DNA of 44,600 bases from Tissierellia bacterium (GTDB taxonomy: Bacteria > Bacillota > Clostridia > Tissierellales > Tissierellaceae). Of this stretch, positions 1-10,461 are shown piece after piece; the stretch's first letter is position 1, and every line of letters begins with the position of its first letter. Location: contig JAAYHU010000062.1 in the NCBI GenBank assembly GCA_012735245.1, positions 1 to 44,600 of the forward strand, read 5' to 3'. The position numbers were made by a program, and so were the translations under genes. The notes below the pieces were generated by a model. That model saw only the letters and a program-made list of their open reading frames with translations. It had not been told where the DNA came from and made no database searches.

Positions 1-1
1 A

Positions 2-946
<945 letters not shown>

Positions 947-950
947 CCGT

Positions 951-992
951 AAATAAATAAACTCTCCTACGGGGAGTTTATTTATTTATTTT
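951..992 (+). terminator. Rho-independent terminator after the GltA/NfnB-like gene
   Basis: An arm at 951-967 pairs with 971-987 (AAATAAATAAACTC against GAGTTTATTTATTT, with extra C/G pairs near the tip). The loop is very short and T-rich sequence follows. The stem begins five bases after the stop codon. Confidence 0.8.
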
Positions 993-1047
993 ATTATGTT
1001 ATAATATTTAGAGTATCGAATTAATAAAGAAAGATAAGGTGATGTAA

Positions 1048-2415
1048 ATGGAGTCCAGTCTTAACAAAAGGCATATAAGAGATGAAATAGTAAAAATAGC
1101 TGGGCCAGTTTTTCTTGAATTGTTAATGGGAACTTTGTTCGGTATGGTAGATATGATGATGTTAGGTAGGTCTGGAGATGATGCTACTACTGCTGCATCT
1201 ATAGCTGCAGTTGGTGTCACAAATCAATTGATTTTCTTAGGCCTATCACTGGTGCAATCCCTCAATGTTGGAGGAACTACCATGGTGGCCAGATATATAG
1301 GGGCTAAAAGAGAAGACAGGATAGAATCCGTTGTAAAACATGTAATAATATTAACACAACTGCTACTAGTTTTACCTATTGTCTATATAGGTGTTGGCAT
1401 GACGGGCTCTGCAATGAAATTTTTTGGAGCTCAGCAGGATACGATTCAAATAGGTAGCGGATACTTTAGGGTAGTTTCCTTAGGCTTTATATTTCAATCC
1501 TTCAATTTTGCAATATTTGCTGCCCTTAGAGGTGCTGGCGATACTAAAACACCTATGAAGATTAACATATTTGCCAATTTATTAAATGTCTTTGGAAATG
1601 CAGTATTAATATACGGTTTATTAGGTTTTCCAAGGCTAGGCGTCTTAGGTGCTGGAATATCAACCTCTTTATCCTATGTCGTTGCAAGTATTTTGTTAAT
1701 CAGAGTAATCTTAAATGAGAAGAATATAGTGCATATAAAGATAAAAAACAAATTTAAATTCGATAAAGACATTATATATAATCTAGTAAAAATAGGCTTG
1801 CCTGCATCCTTGGAGCAAATAGCCATGAGGATAGGAATCTTAACCTTTACAAGGATAGTTGCCTCCTTAGGTACCGCAGCCTATGCAACCCATCAAATAT
1901 GTATCAATATACTTAACCTTTCCTTTACTCCAGGTCAAGCCTTTGGTATATCAGCTTCAACCTTAGCGGGCAGGAGTTTAGGCGCCGAAGAACCTAATAA
2001 GGCAGAACAGTATATAAAATCTTGTGGTAAAATAGGTGCTGTAATAGCAGCCTTAATGGGACTTGTATTCTTTTTCTTTGGGAATTTCCTAGCAAGCCTA
2101 TATACTTCAAATAAAGAGGTAGTCTTTGAGGCTGCAAGGGTATTAAAACTAGTAGCCTTCATTCAGCCTTTCCAATGCTCACAGCTAATCATAGCTGGAG
2201 GCCTAAGGGGGGCAGGGGATACGGTATGGACCTTAGTATCTACTTTTATTGGAATCCTAGTAATTAGATTGATCTTAGCCTATACTTTTGTAGTTAAAAT
2301 GGGAATGGGATTATCAGGTGCATGGCTAGCAGTATTAATAGATCAATCTATTCGTTGGGTTCTAATATTGATCAGATTTAGAACAGGCAAGTGGAAGTAT
2401 ATTACTATAAGATAA
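1048..2415 (+). CDS. MATE family multidrug/metabolite efflux transporter
   Basis: 455 residues, the usual MATE length, with about 12 hydrophobic membrane segments in two halves. Family features include the N-terminal GPVFLELLMGTLFGMVDMMM region, the AALRGAGDTKTPM block near residue 165 and its counterpart GGLRGAGDTVWT in the second half. These proteins sit in the cytoplasmic membrane and expel drugs or metabolites using a Na+ or H+ gradient; the substrate cannot be read from sequence. The ATG is preceded by AAGGTGATG at a good distance. A TATAAT at about 1000-1005 could be the -10 element, but no good -35 was found. The gene stands alone, with terminators on both sides, and converges on the next operon. 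Confidence 0.92.
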   Translation: MESSLNKRHIRDEIVKIAGPVFLELLMGTLFGMVDMMMLGRSGDDATTAASIAAVGVTNQLIFLGLSLVQSLNVGGTTMVARYIGAKREDRIESVVKHVIILTQLLLVLPIVYIGVGMTGSAMKFFGAQQDTIQIGSGYFRVVSLGFIFQSFNFAIFAALRGAGDTKTPMKINIFANLLNVFGNAVLIYGLLGFPRLGVLGAGISTSLSYVVASILLIRVILNEKNIVHIKIKNKFKFDKDIIYNLVKIGLPASLEQIAMRIGILTFTRIVASLGTAAYATHQICINILNLSFTPGQAFGISASTLAGRSLGAEEPNKAEQYIKSCGKIGAVIAALMGLVFFFFGNFLASLYTSNKEVVFEAARVLKLVAFIQPFQCSQLIIAGGLRGAGDTVWTLVSTFIGILVIRLILAYTFVVKMGMGLSGAWLAVLIDQSIRWVLILIRFRTGKWKYITIR

Positions 2416-2436
2416 ACTGAAAGACACTACCATAAT

Positions 2437-2470
2437 AAAAGGGATACTTACTTAGTATCCCTTTTAAATT
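2437..2470. terminator. Bidirectional terminator between convergent units
   Basis: A perfect 12-bp inverted repeat: AAAAGGGATACT at 2437-2448 and its complement at 2454-2465, with a 5-base loop. It has A-runs on one side and T-runs on the other, so it can work on both strands. Its right arm overlaps the stop codon of the minus-strand flavoprotein gene (2464-2466). Confidence 0.85.
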
Positions 2471-3510
2471 TCCCTTATTAAATTTAAGGCATATTTTTTA
2501 GCTTTTTCCCCTATATTAGGTACCCTATTTATATCACCCTTATGATTTGCCACTGCCATTAGGGAAAAATAGGGTGGAAGCCTAAAGGTTTTATTCATAT
2601 TTAAGCTAGATATTAGCTGCTTAGCTAGGGCATCTCCACCAGAATATCCTGACACTATAATTGCAAATATGGCTTTATCATAGAACTTAGTTTTTCTATA
2701 AAGGGCAGTCAGCCTATTTATTGTAGCTACTAGATTGGCAGTCAACATATCATTATAATTTGGACATATAAGCAAAAGGGAGTCTGCCTCTAAAACTGCA
2801 GGATACACTTCTTCTACAATGATTCCACCATAAAAGCACCTATTCTGCTTACCGAAATGTTTACACGTTTTATAATGGCAGCCCTGGCAGTCTAAAATAT
2901 TTCCATTACCAATATTGATTTCATTTATTTCTATTCCACTTAAGTTCATTGCTACCATGTCCCATAGGGTTAAGGTGTTGGAAGTATCCCTATTGCTGGA
3001 ATGTAGAACCAACAATTTCTTTTTTTCTTTGAAACTCTTAGGAAGAGTACCTAAAAACCTTTTCCCCAATTCTTCACATTGAAATAGGCATATATCCTCT
3101 AAGGCCATATTATAGACCCTTTCCATTGCTTTAAAGTTTTCTAAATCCTTAGTTGCTTCTACCAAGGGTCTACCGATAAAAGTACATCCAAGGCTATTGG
3201 CCCAAAAAGCAATAGACTGGGCATAGGTCTTAGTAAATAAGGGGAAATTACTATGGACTAATATGGCCCCTTCAGATCCATATAGTGAGTCTCTACCCCT
3301 TTGGTAGAGCTTTAGAAATATATTGTTTAAATTATTGGACGTGCCTATTTCATTCAATTCAACTGCAAATAATATTTTTTTATTTTGCATCCCAGGCAAA
3401 TTATCAGGCTTGTCCACTACAATTATCCTCTCACTACCTATGACTTTTTCTATCATCTGATTTAACCTGGGACTAGGCTTTTCTGGTAAAACAAGTACTA
3501 TTTCTTTCAT
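2464..3510 (-). CDS. Flavodoxin-fold (NADPH-dependent FMN reductase/iron-sulfur flavoprotein-like) protein, last gene of the serine dehydratase operon
   Basis: 348 residues. The C-terminal half, from about residue 165, looks like an FMN reductase or iron-sulfur flavoprotein. A beta strand leads into HSSNRDTSNT (170-179), the expected FMN-phosphate loop. A cysteine cluster follows at C208, C211, C216 and C225, and then LLLICPNYNDMLTANL, resembling the 'SPxYxxxxT' segment. Such cysteines hold an iron-sulfur cluster in some relatives; here that is inference. The N-terminal half (1-160) has its own strand-helix pattern (GAILVHSNFPLFTKTYAQSI) and may be a degenerate second flavodoxin fold, which would make the protein about twice family size. 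The ATG overlaps the stop of the dehydrogenase-like gene (ATGA), implying coupled translation. Expected role: a redox step with the preceding enzyme; substrate unknown. Confidence 0.72.
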   Translation of the reverse strand: MKEIVLVLPEKPSPRLNQMIEKVIGSERIIVVDKPDNLPGMQNKKILFAVELNEIGTSNNLNNIFLKLYQRGRDSLYGSEGAILVHSNFPLFTKTYAQSIAFWANSLGCTFIGRPLVEATKDLENFKAMERVYNMALEDICLFQCEELGKRFLGTLPKSFKEKKKLLVLHSSNRDTSNTLTLWDMVAMNLSGIEINEINIGNGNILDCQGCHYKTCKHFGKQNRCFYGGIIVEEVYPAVLEADSLLLICPNYNDMLTANLVATINRLTALYRKTKFYDKAIFAIIVSGYSGGDALAKQLISSLNMNKTFRLPPYFSLMAVANHKGDINRVPNIGEKAKKYALNLIREI

Positions 3511-4766
3511 ACCATCACTGCCAATCTATCATAGGTTTTTTGGATTCTATTATATAATTTTTCAGGCAGCCTAAGCTGTTCCACTTCCATGCCTGTAGGC
3601 AGTAATCTGCACCTGGCACCCATATATACTTCCTTCATATAAGTTGAACCATAGAACCAATCACCCTTTATAGTGGCTATAATGGATAAGGCACCTGATG
3701 AAAGGGAGGGGGCAATGTAGGGCTTATAACCAAAACTTCGTATTACCTTGTTTGCATTTATGGTTTTTTCAGTTAAATAATTGGATATTTCTTCATTATA
3801 ATTATCTATACTGTCTGCAACTATGAGACCTTCTCCATGGGGGCCAAACAGCCTGCCTTCTTTTATAAAATGGAGTGTATCTGGAGACTTTTCAGCATAA
3901 AAGGAAGCTCTAGCATTCATGACTCCCAGTCCATAGCCTATTATCTGGTCAGAGCTTAAGCCCTGGAAGTCAAAGTTTCCACTACAATCCTTGTTGCTTT
4001 CTAAAAAAGCAACTTTACACAATAAATCAACAGGGTCAGATACTACTGCAAAAATCCCTTGGAATCTATTTTCCCTTGCAAGGCGGGCATATTCAGCTAT
4101 GATTTCAGAGTTAGACTTAAACTGAACCATCCTTACATCTTCTACTTGGCTGCCAACAGGTGGTACTCCCTTGGAGGCACAGAATATAAACATGTCACAA
4201 TTAAATATATGGCCCTTTTCAATGGGAACCACCTTAGGAAGTTTCAGCTTGCCAGAGGGGTCCTTTATTTGATTTAATTCATGTTCCCATCTTTTCAGCC
4301 TATTTATATTCCTATCATAGATACCTATTTCACTAATGCATTCTCCCCCTAGAAGCCTTAGGCCAATGCATAAGGTGCTGCCTACATCACCTAAGGCAAT
4401 TAGGTTTACCTTCCATTTGTCCTTAGTTTTTCTGTTGAAAATACTTGTCCAATTAGGATACTTAGTATTTATACATCCTATCTCCCTTTTGTCTATTTTA
4501 TCCAATATCCACTTGTCCACCCTTTCCCTATAATCCTTTTCATCTAAACGTAAAAGACCTAATCCTTCTTCTTCCATGAAGAGTAGGGAAGGATGAGAAA
4601 TGGTGAAGTATTTTCTTGAATTTAAAGGGGAAAACCTATTTAAATAATAGATTATCCCTTTTTTATTTTTTATTTCTCCTTCTGGAACCCTTTGTAGTTC
4701 TTTATAATCCAGCAGAGAAAACAGATAATTATTCTCATATTTATAATAATTAAATTGAATATCCAT
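3507..4766 (-). CDS. Divergent lactate/malate dehydrogenase-like NAD-binding protein
   Basis: 419 residues, about 100 longer than typical lactate dehydrogenase. The first ~115 residues match nothing I recognise. From about 118 there is a Rossmann start (NLIALGDVGSTLCIGLRL) with AxGxxG in place of GxGxxG, and an acidic residue at the end of the second strand (D150). VSDPVDLL (242-249) resembles the LDH VSNPVDIL block. R212 and R286 probably match the substrate-handling arginines, and GPHGEG (308-313) holds the likely catalytic His310. The aspartate that normally pairs with that histidine appears replaced (VMNAR at 282-286). It may therefore act on an unusual substrate or only bind it. The start has AAGGAG seven bases upstream, overlapping the previous gene's stop. 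Fold assignment is good; reaction unknown. Confidence 0.72.
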   Translation of the reverse strand: MDIQFNYYKYENNYLFSLLDYKELQRVPEGEIKNKKGIIYYLNRFSPLNSRKYFTISHPSLLFMEEEGLGLLRLDEKDYRERVDKWILDKIDKREIGCINTKYPNWTSIFNRKTKDKWKVNLIALGDVGSTLCIGLRLLGGECISEIGIYDRNINRLKRWEHELNQIKDPSGKLKLPKVVPIEKGHIFNCDMFIFCASKGVPPVGSQVEDVRMVQFKSNSEIIAEYARLARENRFQGIFAVVSDPVDLLCKVAFLESNKDCSGNFDFQGLSSDQIIGYGLGVMNARASFYAEKSPDTLHFIKEGRLFGPHGEGLIVADSIDNYNEEISNYLTEKTINANKVIRSFGYKPYIAPSLSSGALSIIATIKGDWFYGSTYMKEVYMGARCRLLPTGMEVEQLRLPEKLYNRIQKTYDRLAVMV

Positions 4767-4776
4767 TTTGCACTCC

Positions 4777-7700
4777 TTACCTGTTTATGATGTTTTCCAA
4801 CCTCTTTAAGACTTCTATATCCCATTCAATATAGGTAGATGGCTTTGTATTTCTATCTATATAGAAATTCCTGTGGAGATCTGGATACCTAGGCAGTATA
4901 AGAATCTCTCTAAGGCTACCTATATTGAGATTTTTTTCATTGATGGTTTGATATACTTCTTCAATGGTTTTAAATATCTCCAAAGAATTCAAAAGGCAAA
5001 CTTCCGACATATGATAGATGGCATGGTTTTCAGTATTCTTGATAAATCTTGGGGATACATAGGGCAAAATCATATTTATACTGGGTATGGTAGTGGATTC
5101 TATATTTTTTCTACTAACCATGTCTCCACCTATAAAGGGATACTGGCTGCTTTCATTGAACCAGAGCTTTAAATTAGGCACAAAATAAGCATAATCTAAG
5201 TCTAGGTTTTTAATAGCACCAATTTCCTTTCCCTTACCAGATAATATGCCCACTATAACTTTTTTAATGGGGACCCCTTCTTTTCTCAATATGGGCTCTA
5301 TTACATTTATCCTATAGCCCTTGTGCAGTAGATCATCTACTAGAATAATTGCCCTATTGAATGATTTTAAAACCTTAGCTTGTTCCTCTAAGGAAAGGTA
5401 GTAGGGCGATGCCTCTATGGTAAAATCTACTATATTTGGCCTAAATACCTTTTCCGTATGCATGGTTTTAGTAACTGTATTGGGGATGATACATCCATTT
5501 AATATGGAGCCAAAGGGCACACACATATGGGGACCTAAATTTCTATTTATATCCTGTATAATACTTACTTCATTTGCTTCGCAGATCTTTTGTATTAACT
5601 TGCTATAGATCATATCCTTATTGTAAGTAATTAAAAGCTCACCAGGATATAGGTTGGACAAGGCTGATTTTAGTTTTTTTCTGGTGTCATTTATAACTTT
5701 TAAAATTTTAGGTTCATTGTTGTAGGGAGGCTTCAACATATTTTCTATATCCAGGTTTAAAGTCATAGGATTGTTCATATCTACTATAAATAATGGATTT
5801 TCCCTATATATATAATCAGTCTTTAGAAAACCCTGAAGGCTCAGCTGTTCTTCTACACTGAAATTCCTTTCTACTAAAAGTTTGTTGTTGTACAATGAAT
5901 AGTTATAATCCCTATTTATGGCCAGGGCCAGGGTTTCATTTAAAACTATTTCTATTAAGTTTTCATCATTATCTAATGCTACAATACCAGAGATTAAAAG
6001 GGTCCTCCCCTTAACATTTCTCCTGATGAAATCTGTAATACTGGTGTCTTTAAATTCTTCATACAGCATATTATGTCTGACCCAATAAAAGGTGGAGAAG
6101 CCAAGTAGTTGGTTGGTTTCTGCATTTCTAACAAATAGTATTCTGTAGCTGAGTTTCTTGCTAAGGGCTTCTAAATGTCTGTAATCGATTAAGGAACCAA
6201 AGGTATTTTTAATTTCATTAATAGTTTTCATATCTATATTTCTAATTACGTCTATTTCTATTGTCTTAGATTGAAATAGGGTCTTATATTGGGGAGCCCT
6301 TAAGTATAAGTTGTTATCATAGATATAGGCCATGGCCAAGGGGTCCATTAGTTTTGATATATCCCTATTTAAGTCTATATTTTCCCTTATCTGTGTAGAG
6401 CTAATGTCTTCATATCTAGGTGGTAGGGCCAGCCTAATAGTTTCAGCTCTAATTCTACTTATGCTTAATTCCAATTTCTTCTCATCGTCCTCCTGGGAGA
6501 TGCTGGTTTTCCTATCAAAGATAATATGAGGAAAGTCTAGAATAATGTTATCCCTCTTATAGGCAGATGCATTTATCAGGACATCTGAGCCTACCACCAT
6601 ATATACTTCCTGGTCGGGAAACAAGTTTTTTAGCCTTTCTAAATCTCTTGGATTGGCAATATTAATGGGTATGTTTTTTGGAAATAAGTTTATATTCTTT
6701 TCGTTGGCAATGCTCATATTTATAATATTTCTTCTAAAGGAATGGGGTTCAGTCCTCTTTGACCAAGAAAACTCATCTACTGCCAAATAGACTTCAAATC
6801 CCATATCCCTTATTTCTATGGCTATTTCCTTGTGGCTTAAGGAGAAGGGGTCGAAGCTTCCCGGAAAGAAGGCGATTTTTTCTTCCTTTCCAGTATCTAT
6901 AGGCCCCCTATAAAATTCATAGTCTGATATAAACTTATATATATAATTTAAGGATGAGACATCGTTGTAAAATAGAAAATCGTCTTCTTCATCAAAATTT
7001 ATTAAAGTTAGGATTTTCTTGCCTATTATGTTGAAATTATAATATTTATCTTCTAAGGACAACTTATTTGATTTAAACAGGATTGAGCCAATTACCCTCA
7101 AGGCCTCACTTCTTATATCTGTATCATAGGAGGCCATTCCTATGGCCAAGAGGCCAAGGAGCCTATTTATTCTGTTATTATTTGTCTCTTCATCTTCATT
7201 AAATCTTTTTCTGTAGGCTGGATAGTTTTCTATGGCAATGGCTATGGTATTTAACAGTAAAATTACCACCCTTGTACTGGATACTTTGATTTTTTCTTCA
7301 AAATCATCAATTACTTCATCTAGCTCCTTAGGTGTTAAATACAGGAGTAGCTGTCCTAAATAGTTGGGAATAAACTTGGTAAACTGGTAGCTCTCCATTT
7401 CCAAAGCCCTTAAAAGCTCCACTGCCACATCATTTCTTTCCTCAGGGGATAGCAGGTGGAATATATTTAATAAGGTTATGCCGGCATAATTCCTTACTCT
7501 CTCCACTGCGCTTACCTTTAATAGGTTACATAGGTGCATGGCTGTGTGAAGTCCATTGTCACTAGGATTTAGAATTACTTGGTCATATAAAAGATCAATA
7601 TTTATTTTCTTCTTAACCCATTCCGTTGCAGTTTTTAAATTTTGTAAAAATATTTCAGAAGTTTCTCCTTCTTCATAGTTCTGACTTAAAATTTCCATAT

Positions 7701-9591
7701 AATGGGGAGATAAGTTGATCTTTCTTCCAATAATATATTTCAAATAGTTTTCCGAAGGAATATCTGATTTGTCTAAATGGGTAATTAGCCAGTTTCTTAT
7801 GGATGCAATAAACCATACATGTTGGGTCTTTACAAGCATTTGGGAAATACTGTCTAAGGTGGTAAGCCTAAGCTCCACATTGTCCGAGTCTAGTTGTTTT
7901 ATGGTGTACGTAAATAGGGTTAAGAGCCTATCTTCGTCTAAACTTTTTACAGGCACATAATCTATGGTCTGGGACAAATAAAACTGTGCTATGGGTGAAA
8001 GTTCAGTGGATATTTTATAATATTTGCTAATTACATCGAAAAACTTCTCATAATGGGTTTCATGGCAATTTTTAAATAAGGAATCAATCATATTTTTTAA
8101 ATTATACAGCCATTCTCTTTGTGTATCTGCAATTTTATGGTCTGGGAAGAGAAGGATATTTAAAAATTCATCTAATAAGTCCTCTGAATCACCTTTATCC
8201 TTGTAGAATACTGGATTTTTAGGTAGTTCCTTCCTATATTCTTCGTCAAATAGGGCAATTAATTTACCTATTAACTCAGCAGATTCTTTTCTAATATCTT
8301 CCCCCTTGTGGAGGAGTAAATCCTTTAAAAAGTGTAGTGTCTTAATCTTTTGATTTTGGGTCAAGTAAATAGAATATTCATCGAAGATTTTAAGAAAAAA
8401 CCTTAACCTTCGCCAATTAGTTTCTCCCCTGGCCATTTCCAAAATAGAATTAAAGGATACGTTATCCGTTAGCCTGGCCATTAACTTAATATTACTTTCA
8501 ATGGATAGGTGCTTTAAAGTTTCTATGACTTCCTTTTTATTCATTAGCTCATAGGGCTTTTTAGATGTTTTGACTAGTCTACCAGATAGGCTAGTGTCAA
8601 CACCTAGGGAAATTATATAATCTTCAAAATCCTTTAACCTCTTATAGACCTTTTTATATCTATTTTCCTTAGCAGCATCTACATTATCTAATTTATTGAG
8701 TATTACCTCGAAGGATTCTTCTAGGGTATAAATATGCATAGAATATTTGCCATTTTCTACTTTATTTTTAACCCTAAAATCAGCATATATTAGAATAAGG
8801 GATTCAATTGGCAAGGTCTCCAGCTCCAAATCCCAGGTGGAATGGTTAGTAGCTATATGGCCTATTTCATCCATGGAAAACCTATTGAACCATTCCTCAG
8901 TATAGTAATAATGGAGATATGGTACCCTGTCCATTTCTTCCTCTAGGACCCCATATTTGCCTATATCATGTCCTAGGCTTGCTCCTACTACTATGCCTAA
9001 ATCTACAGGTAGCTTTAATTCATAGAGCTGCCTTCCTATATGCATGGCCAGATGGTTTACCCCTATTACATGATGAAGGGTATTGTGGCCTGTAATGGCC
9101 ATATCTAGATGCATCAGTTCATTTATATAGCAGTTGTAAAAGACATCCTTGAAGGTGAAATATTCACTGGTAATGTTTTCATCTAGTTCTTCTTTGGAGT
9201 CTAAAAAGGACATGGGGTATTTTTGAACAAACTCATCTAATTGATAAATACCAAGGGAAAGGATTTTTTGTAAGGTCCTTACATAAAATTCATACAAGGG
9301 AGCTAACTTGGGATCAAAACCATTTACTCCCTTATGGGGGAAGGACTTGTTATTAAGCCAGTTAAATATGGAGACTAAGCATTCCCTTTCAGAAATATCA
9401 CTATACCTATTAAATACTTGTCCAAATAGACTTAACAAAGAAAAGGCAGAAAAGCTTCTGTCTTTTACATGGAGGTCTAATTGGCTAAGAAACTTTTCAC
9501 TATAAATAGACTTTGAAAGAGTTTCTTTATATTCAATTAAGTAATCTTTTTCCAATTCACATTCAAAAAAGTCCATTATTGAATTAATCAA
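4777..9591 (-). CDS. Giant multidomain protein: HD domain, helical repeats, NadD/cytidylyltransferase-like domain, GNAT-like region and phosphoribosyltransferase-like domain
   Basis: 1604 residues, without signal peptide or membrane segment. Residues 168-275 look like an HD phosphohydrolase: H173/H174, the pair H208-D209 in SLGHDIGKYG, H250, and D271 in IYADF. Residues ~340-890 are mostly helical, possibly HEAT-like. Residues 904-1095 form a nucleotidyltransferase of the NadD/PPAT type, with GSFDPFSLSH (911-920, the usual GH changed to SH) and ISSTQIRE (1063-1070). Residues ~1105-1275 vaguely resemble a GNAT acyltransferase. Residues ~1300-1500 look like a type I phosphoribosyltransferase, with VDDLLHKG at 1418-1425 as the PRPP loop. 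The start is TTG at 9591, eight bases after AGGAGG and overlapping the sdaAA stop (TTGA). Domain make-up suggests synthesis or turnover of a nucleotide or cofactor; the product is unknown. Confidence 0.75.
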   Translation of the reverse strand: MINSIMDFFECELEKDYLIEYKETLSKSIYSEKFLSQLDLHVKDRSFSAFSLLSLFGQVFNRYSDISERECLVSIFNWLNNKSFPHKGVNGFDPKLAPLYEFYVRTLQKILSLGIYQLDEFVQKYPMSFLDSKEELDENITSEYFTFKDVFYNCYINELMHLDMAITGHNTLHHVIGVNHLAMHIGRQLYELKLPVDLGIVVGASLGHDIGKYGVLEEEMDRVPYLHYYYTEEWFNRFSMDEIGHIATNHSTWDLELETLPIESLILIYADFRVKNKVENGKYSMHIYTLEESFEVILNKLDNVDAAKENRYKKVYKRLKDFEDYIISLGVDTSLSGRLVKTSKKPYELMNKKEVIETLKHLSIESNIKLMARLTDNVSFNSILEMARGETNWRRLRFFLKIFDEYSIYLTQNQKIKTLHFLKDLLLHKGEDIRKESAELIGKLIALFDEEYRKELPKNPVFYKDKGDSEDLLDEFLNILLFPDHKIADTQREWLYNLKNMIDSLFKNCHETHYEKFFDVISKYYKISTELSPIAQFYLSQTIDYVPVKSLDEDRLLTLFTYTIKQLDSDNVELRLTTLDSISQMLVKTQHVWFIASIRNWLITHLDKSDIPSENYLKYIIGRKINLSPHYMEILSQNYEEGETSEIFLQNLKTATEWVKKKINIDLLYDQVILNPSDNGLHTAMHLCNLLKVSAVERVRNYAGITLLNIFHLLSPEERNDVAVELLRALEMESYQFTKFIPNYLGQLLLYLTPKELDEVIDDFEEKIKVSSTRVVILLLNTIAIAIENYPAYRKRFNEDEETNNNRINRLLGLLAIGMASYDTDIRSEALRVIGSILFKSNKLSLEDKYYNFNIIGKKILTLINFDEEDDFLFYNDVSSLNYIYKFISDYEFYRGPIDTGKEEKIAFFPGSFDPFSLSHKEIAIEIRDMGFEVYLAVDEFSWSKRTEPHSFRRNIINMSIANEKNINLFPKNIPINIANPRDLERLKNLFPDQEVYMVVGSDVLINASAYKRDNIILDFPHIIFDRKTSISQEDDEKKLELSISRIRAETIRLALPPRYEDISSTQIRENIDLNRDISKLMDPLAMAYIYDNNLYLRAPQYKTLFQSKTIEIDVIRNIDMKTINEIKNTFGSLIDYRHLEALSKKLSYRILFVRNAETNQLLGFSTFYWVRHNMLYEEFKDTSITDFIRRNVKGRTLLISGIVALDNDENLIEIVLNETLALAINRDYNYSLYNNKLLVERNFSVEEQLSLQGFLKTDYIYRENPLFIVDMNNPMTLNLDIENMLKPPYNNEPKILKVINDTRKKLKSALSNLYPGELLITYNKDMIYSKLIQKICEANEVSIIQDINRNLGPHMCVPFGSILNGCIIPNTVTKTMHTEKVFRPNIVDFTIEASPYYLSLEEQAKVLKSFNRAIILVDDLLHKGYRINVIEPILRKEGVPIKKVIVGILSGKGKEIGAIKNLDLDYAYFVPNLKLWFNESSQYPFIGGDMVSRKNIESTTIPSINMILPYVSPRFIKNTENHAIYHMSEVCLLNSLEIFKTIEEVYQTINEKNLNIGSLREILILPRYPDLHRNFYIDRNTKPSTYIEWDIEVLKRLENIINR

Positions 9592-10457
9592 TTCAATAGC
9601 CTCCTTCGAATTTCTTCTCCAGTTGGAGTAGTGGCCAAGCCTCCTAGGGCCGTTTCTCTAAGGGCTTCTGGCATCATCTTTCCTACCCTTTTCATTGAAT
9701 CAACTACTTCGTCAAAGGGAACCAAGGATTTAACACCAGCCAAGGCTAAATCTGCACATATAAGCGCATTGACTACTCCTGAGGCATTTCTAAGGGCACA
9801 TGGATATTCAACTAAGCCTCCAATTGGATCACATACAAGGCCTAAAATATTTACTAGGGCAAAGGAAGCAGCATGGAAGGATGCTTCAGGGCTGCCACCT
9901 GCCATTTCCACTATGGCCCCTGCTGCCATTGCAGCTGCAGTTCCACATTCTGCTTGGCAACCTCCTTCAGCCCCAGAAACAGTAGCATTTTTAGCCACTA
10001 TTTCCCCTATTCCTGCAGCTACGAAAAGGCCCATTATTACCTGTTCATCTGTTAAGTTTAATTTTTCCTTTGCAGATAACAAGGCACTGGGGATTATACC
10101 GGAAGCTCCAGCTGTAGGTGCAGCTACGATTTTTCCCATGGAAGCGTTTACTTCTGAAGTAGAAAGTGCTTTTGCCATGGCCGATATTATTAAATCTCCT
10201 GATAATGTTTCATTAGATTTTCTGTACTCTTCTAGTTTTTTTGCATCGCCACCAGTTAAGCCACTGACTGATTTTATTTCCTTATCTAAGGCTGCCTTGG
10301 AAGACTCTTTCATTATCTGTAATATATTCTTCATCCTATCCATTAAATCCTCTTGGGAGGTCTTATTTGCCCTGATTTCCTTTTCCATTACTATTTCAGA
10401 TATCCTTTTGTTCTTCTCATTGCAGAGCCTTAATAATTCTTCTGCCTTATTAAACAC
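9588..10457 (-). CDS. sdaAA: L-serine ammonia-lyase, iron-sulfur-dependent, alpha subunit
   Basis: 289 residues, normal for the alpha chain of the two-subunit bacterial serine dehydratase. With the beta chain it converts L-serine to pyruvate and ammonia in the cytosol, using an oxygen-sensitive [4Fe-4S] cluster. Cysteines in family-typical settings are C167 and C171 (EGGCQAECG), C209 (LVCDPIGG) and C220 (EYPCALRNA); three of these should bind the cluster. The block KIVAAPTAGASGIIPS is also characteristic. The start is GTG, with GAGGTGAT just upstream, and it lies four bases after the sdaAB stop. The stop overlaps the TTG start of the 1604-residue protein, so the two are probably translated together. 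Confidence 0.95.
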   Translation of the reverse strand: MFNKAEELLRLCNEKNKRISEIVMEKEIRANKTSQEDLMDRMKNILQIMKESSKAALDKEIKSVSGLTGGDAKKLEEYRKSNETLSGDLIISAMAKALSTSEVNASMGKIVAAPTAGASGIIPSALLSAKEKLNLTDEQVIMGLFVAAGIGEIVAKNATVSGAEGGCQAECGTAAAMAAGAIVEMAGGSPEASFHAASFALVNILGLVCDPIGGLVEYPCALRNASGVVNALICADLALAGVKSLVPFDEVVDSMKRVGKMMPEALRETALGGLATTPTGEEIRRRLLN

Positions 10458-10461
10458 GTTA

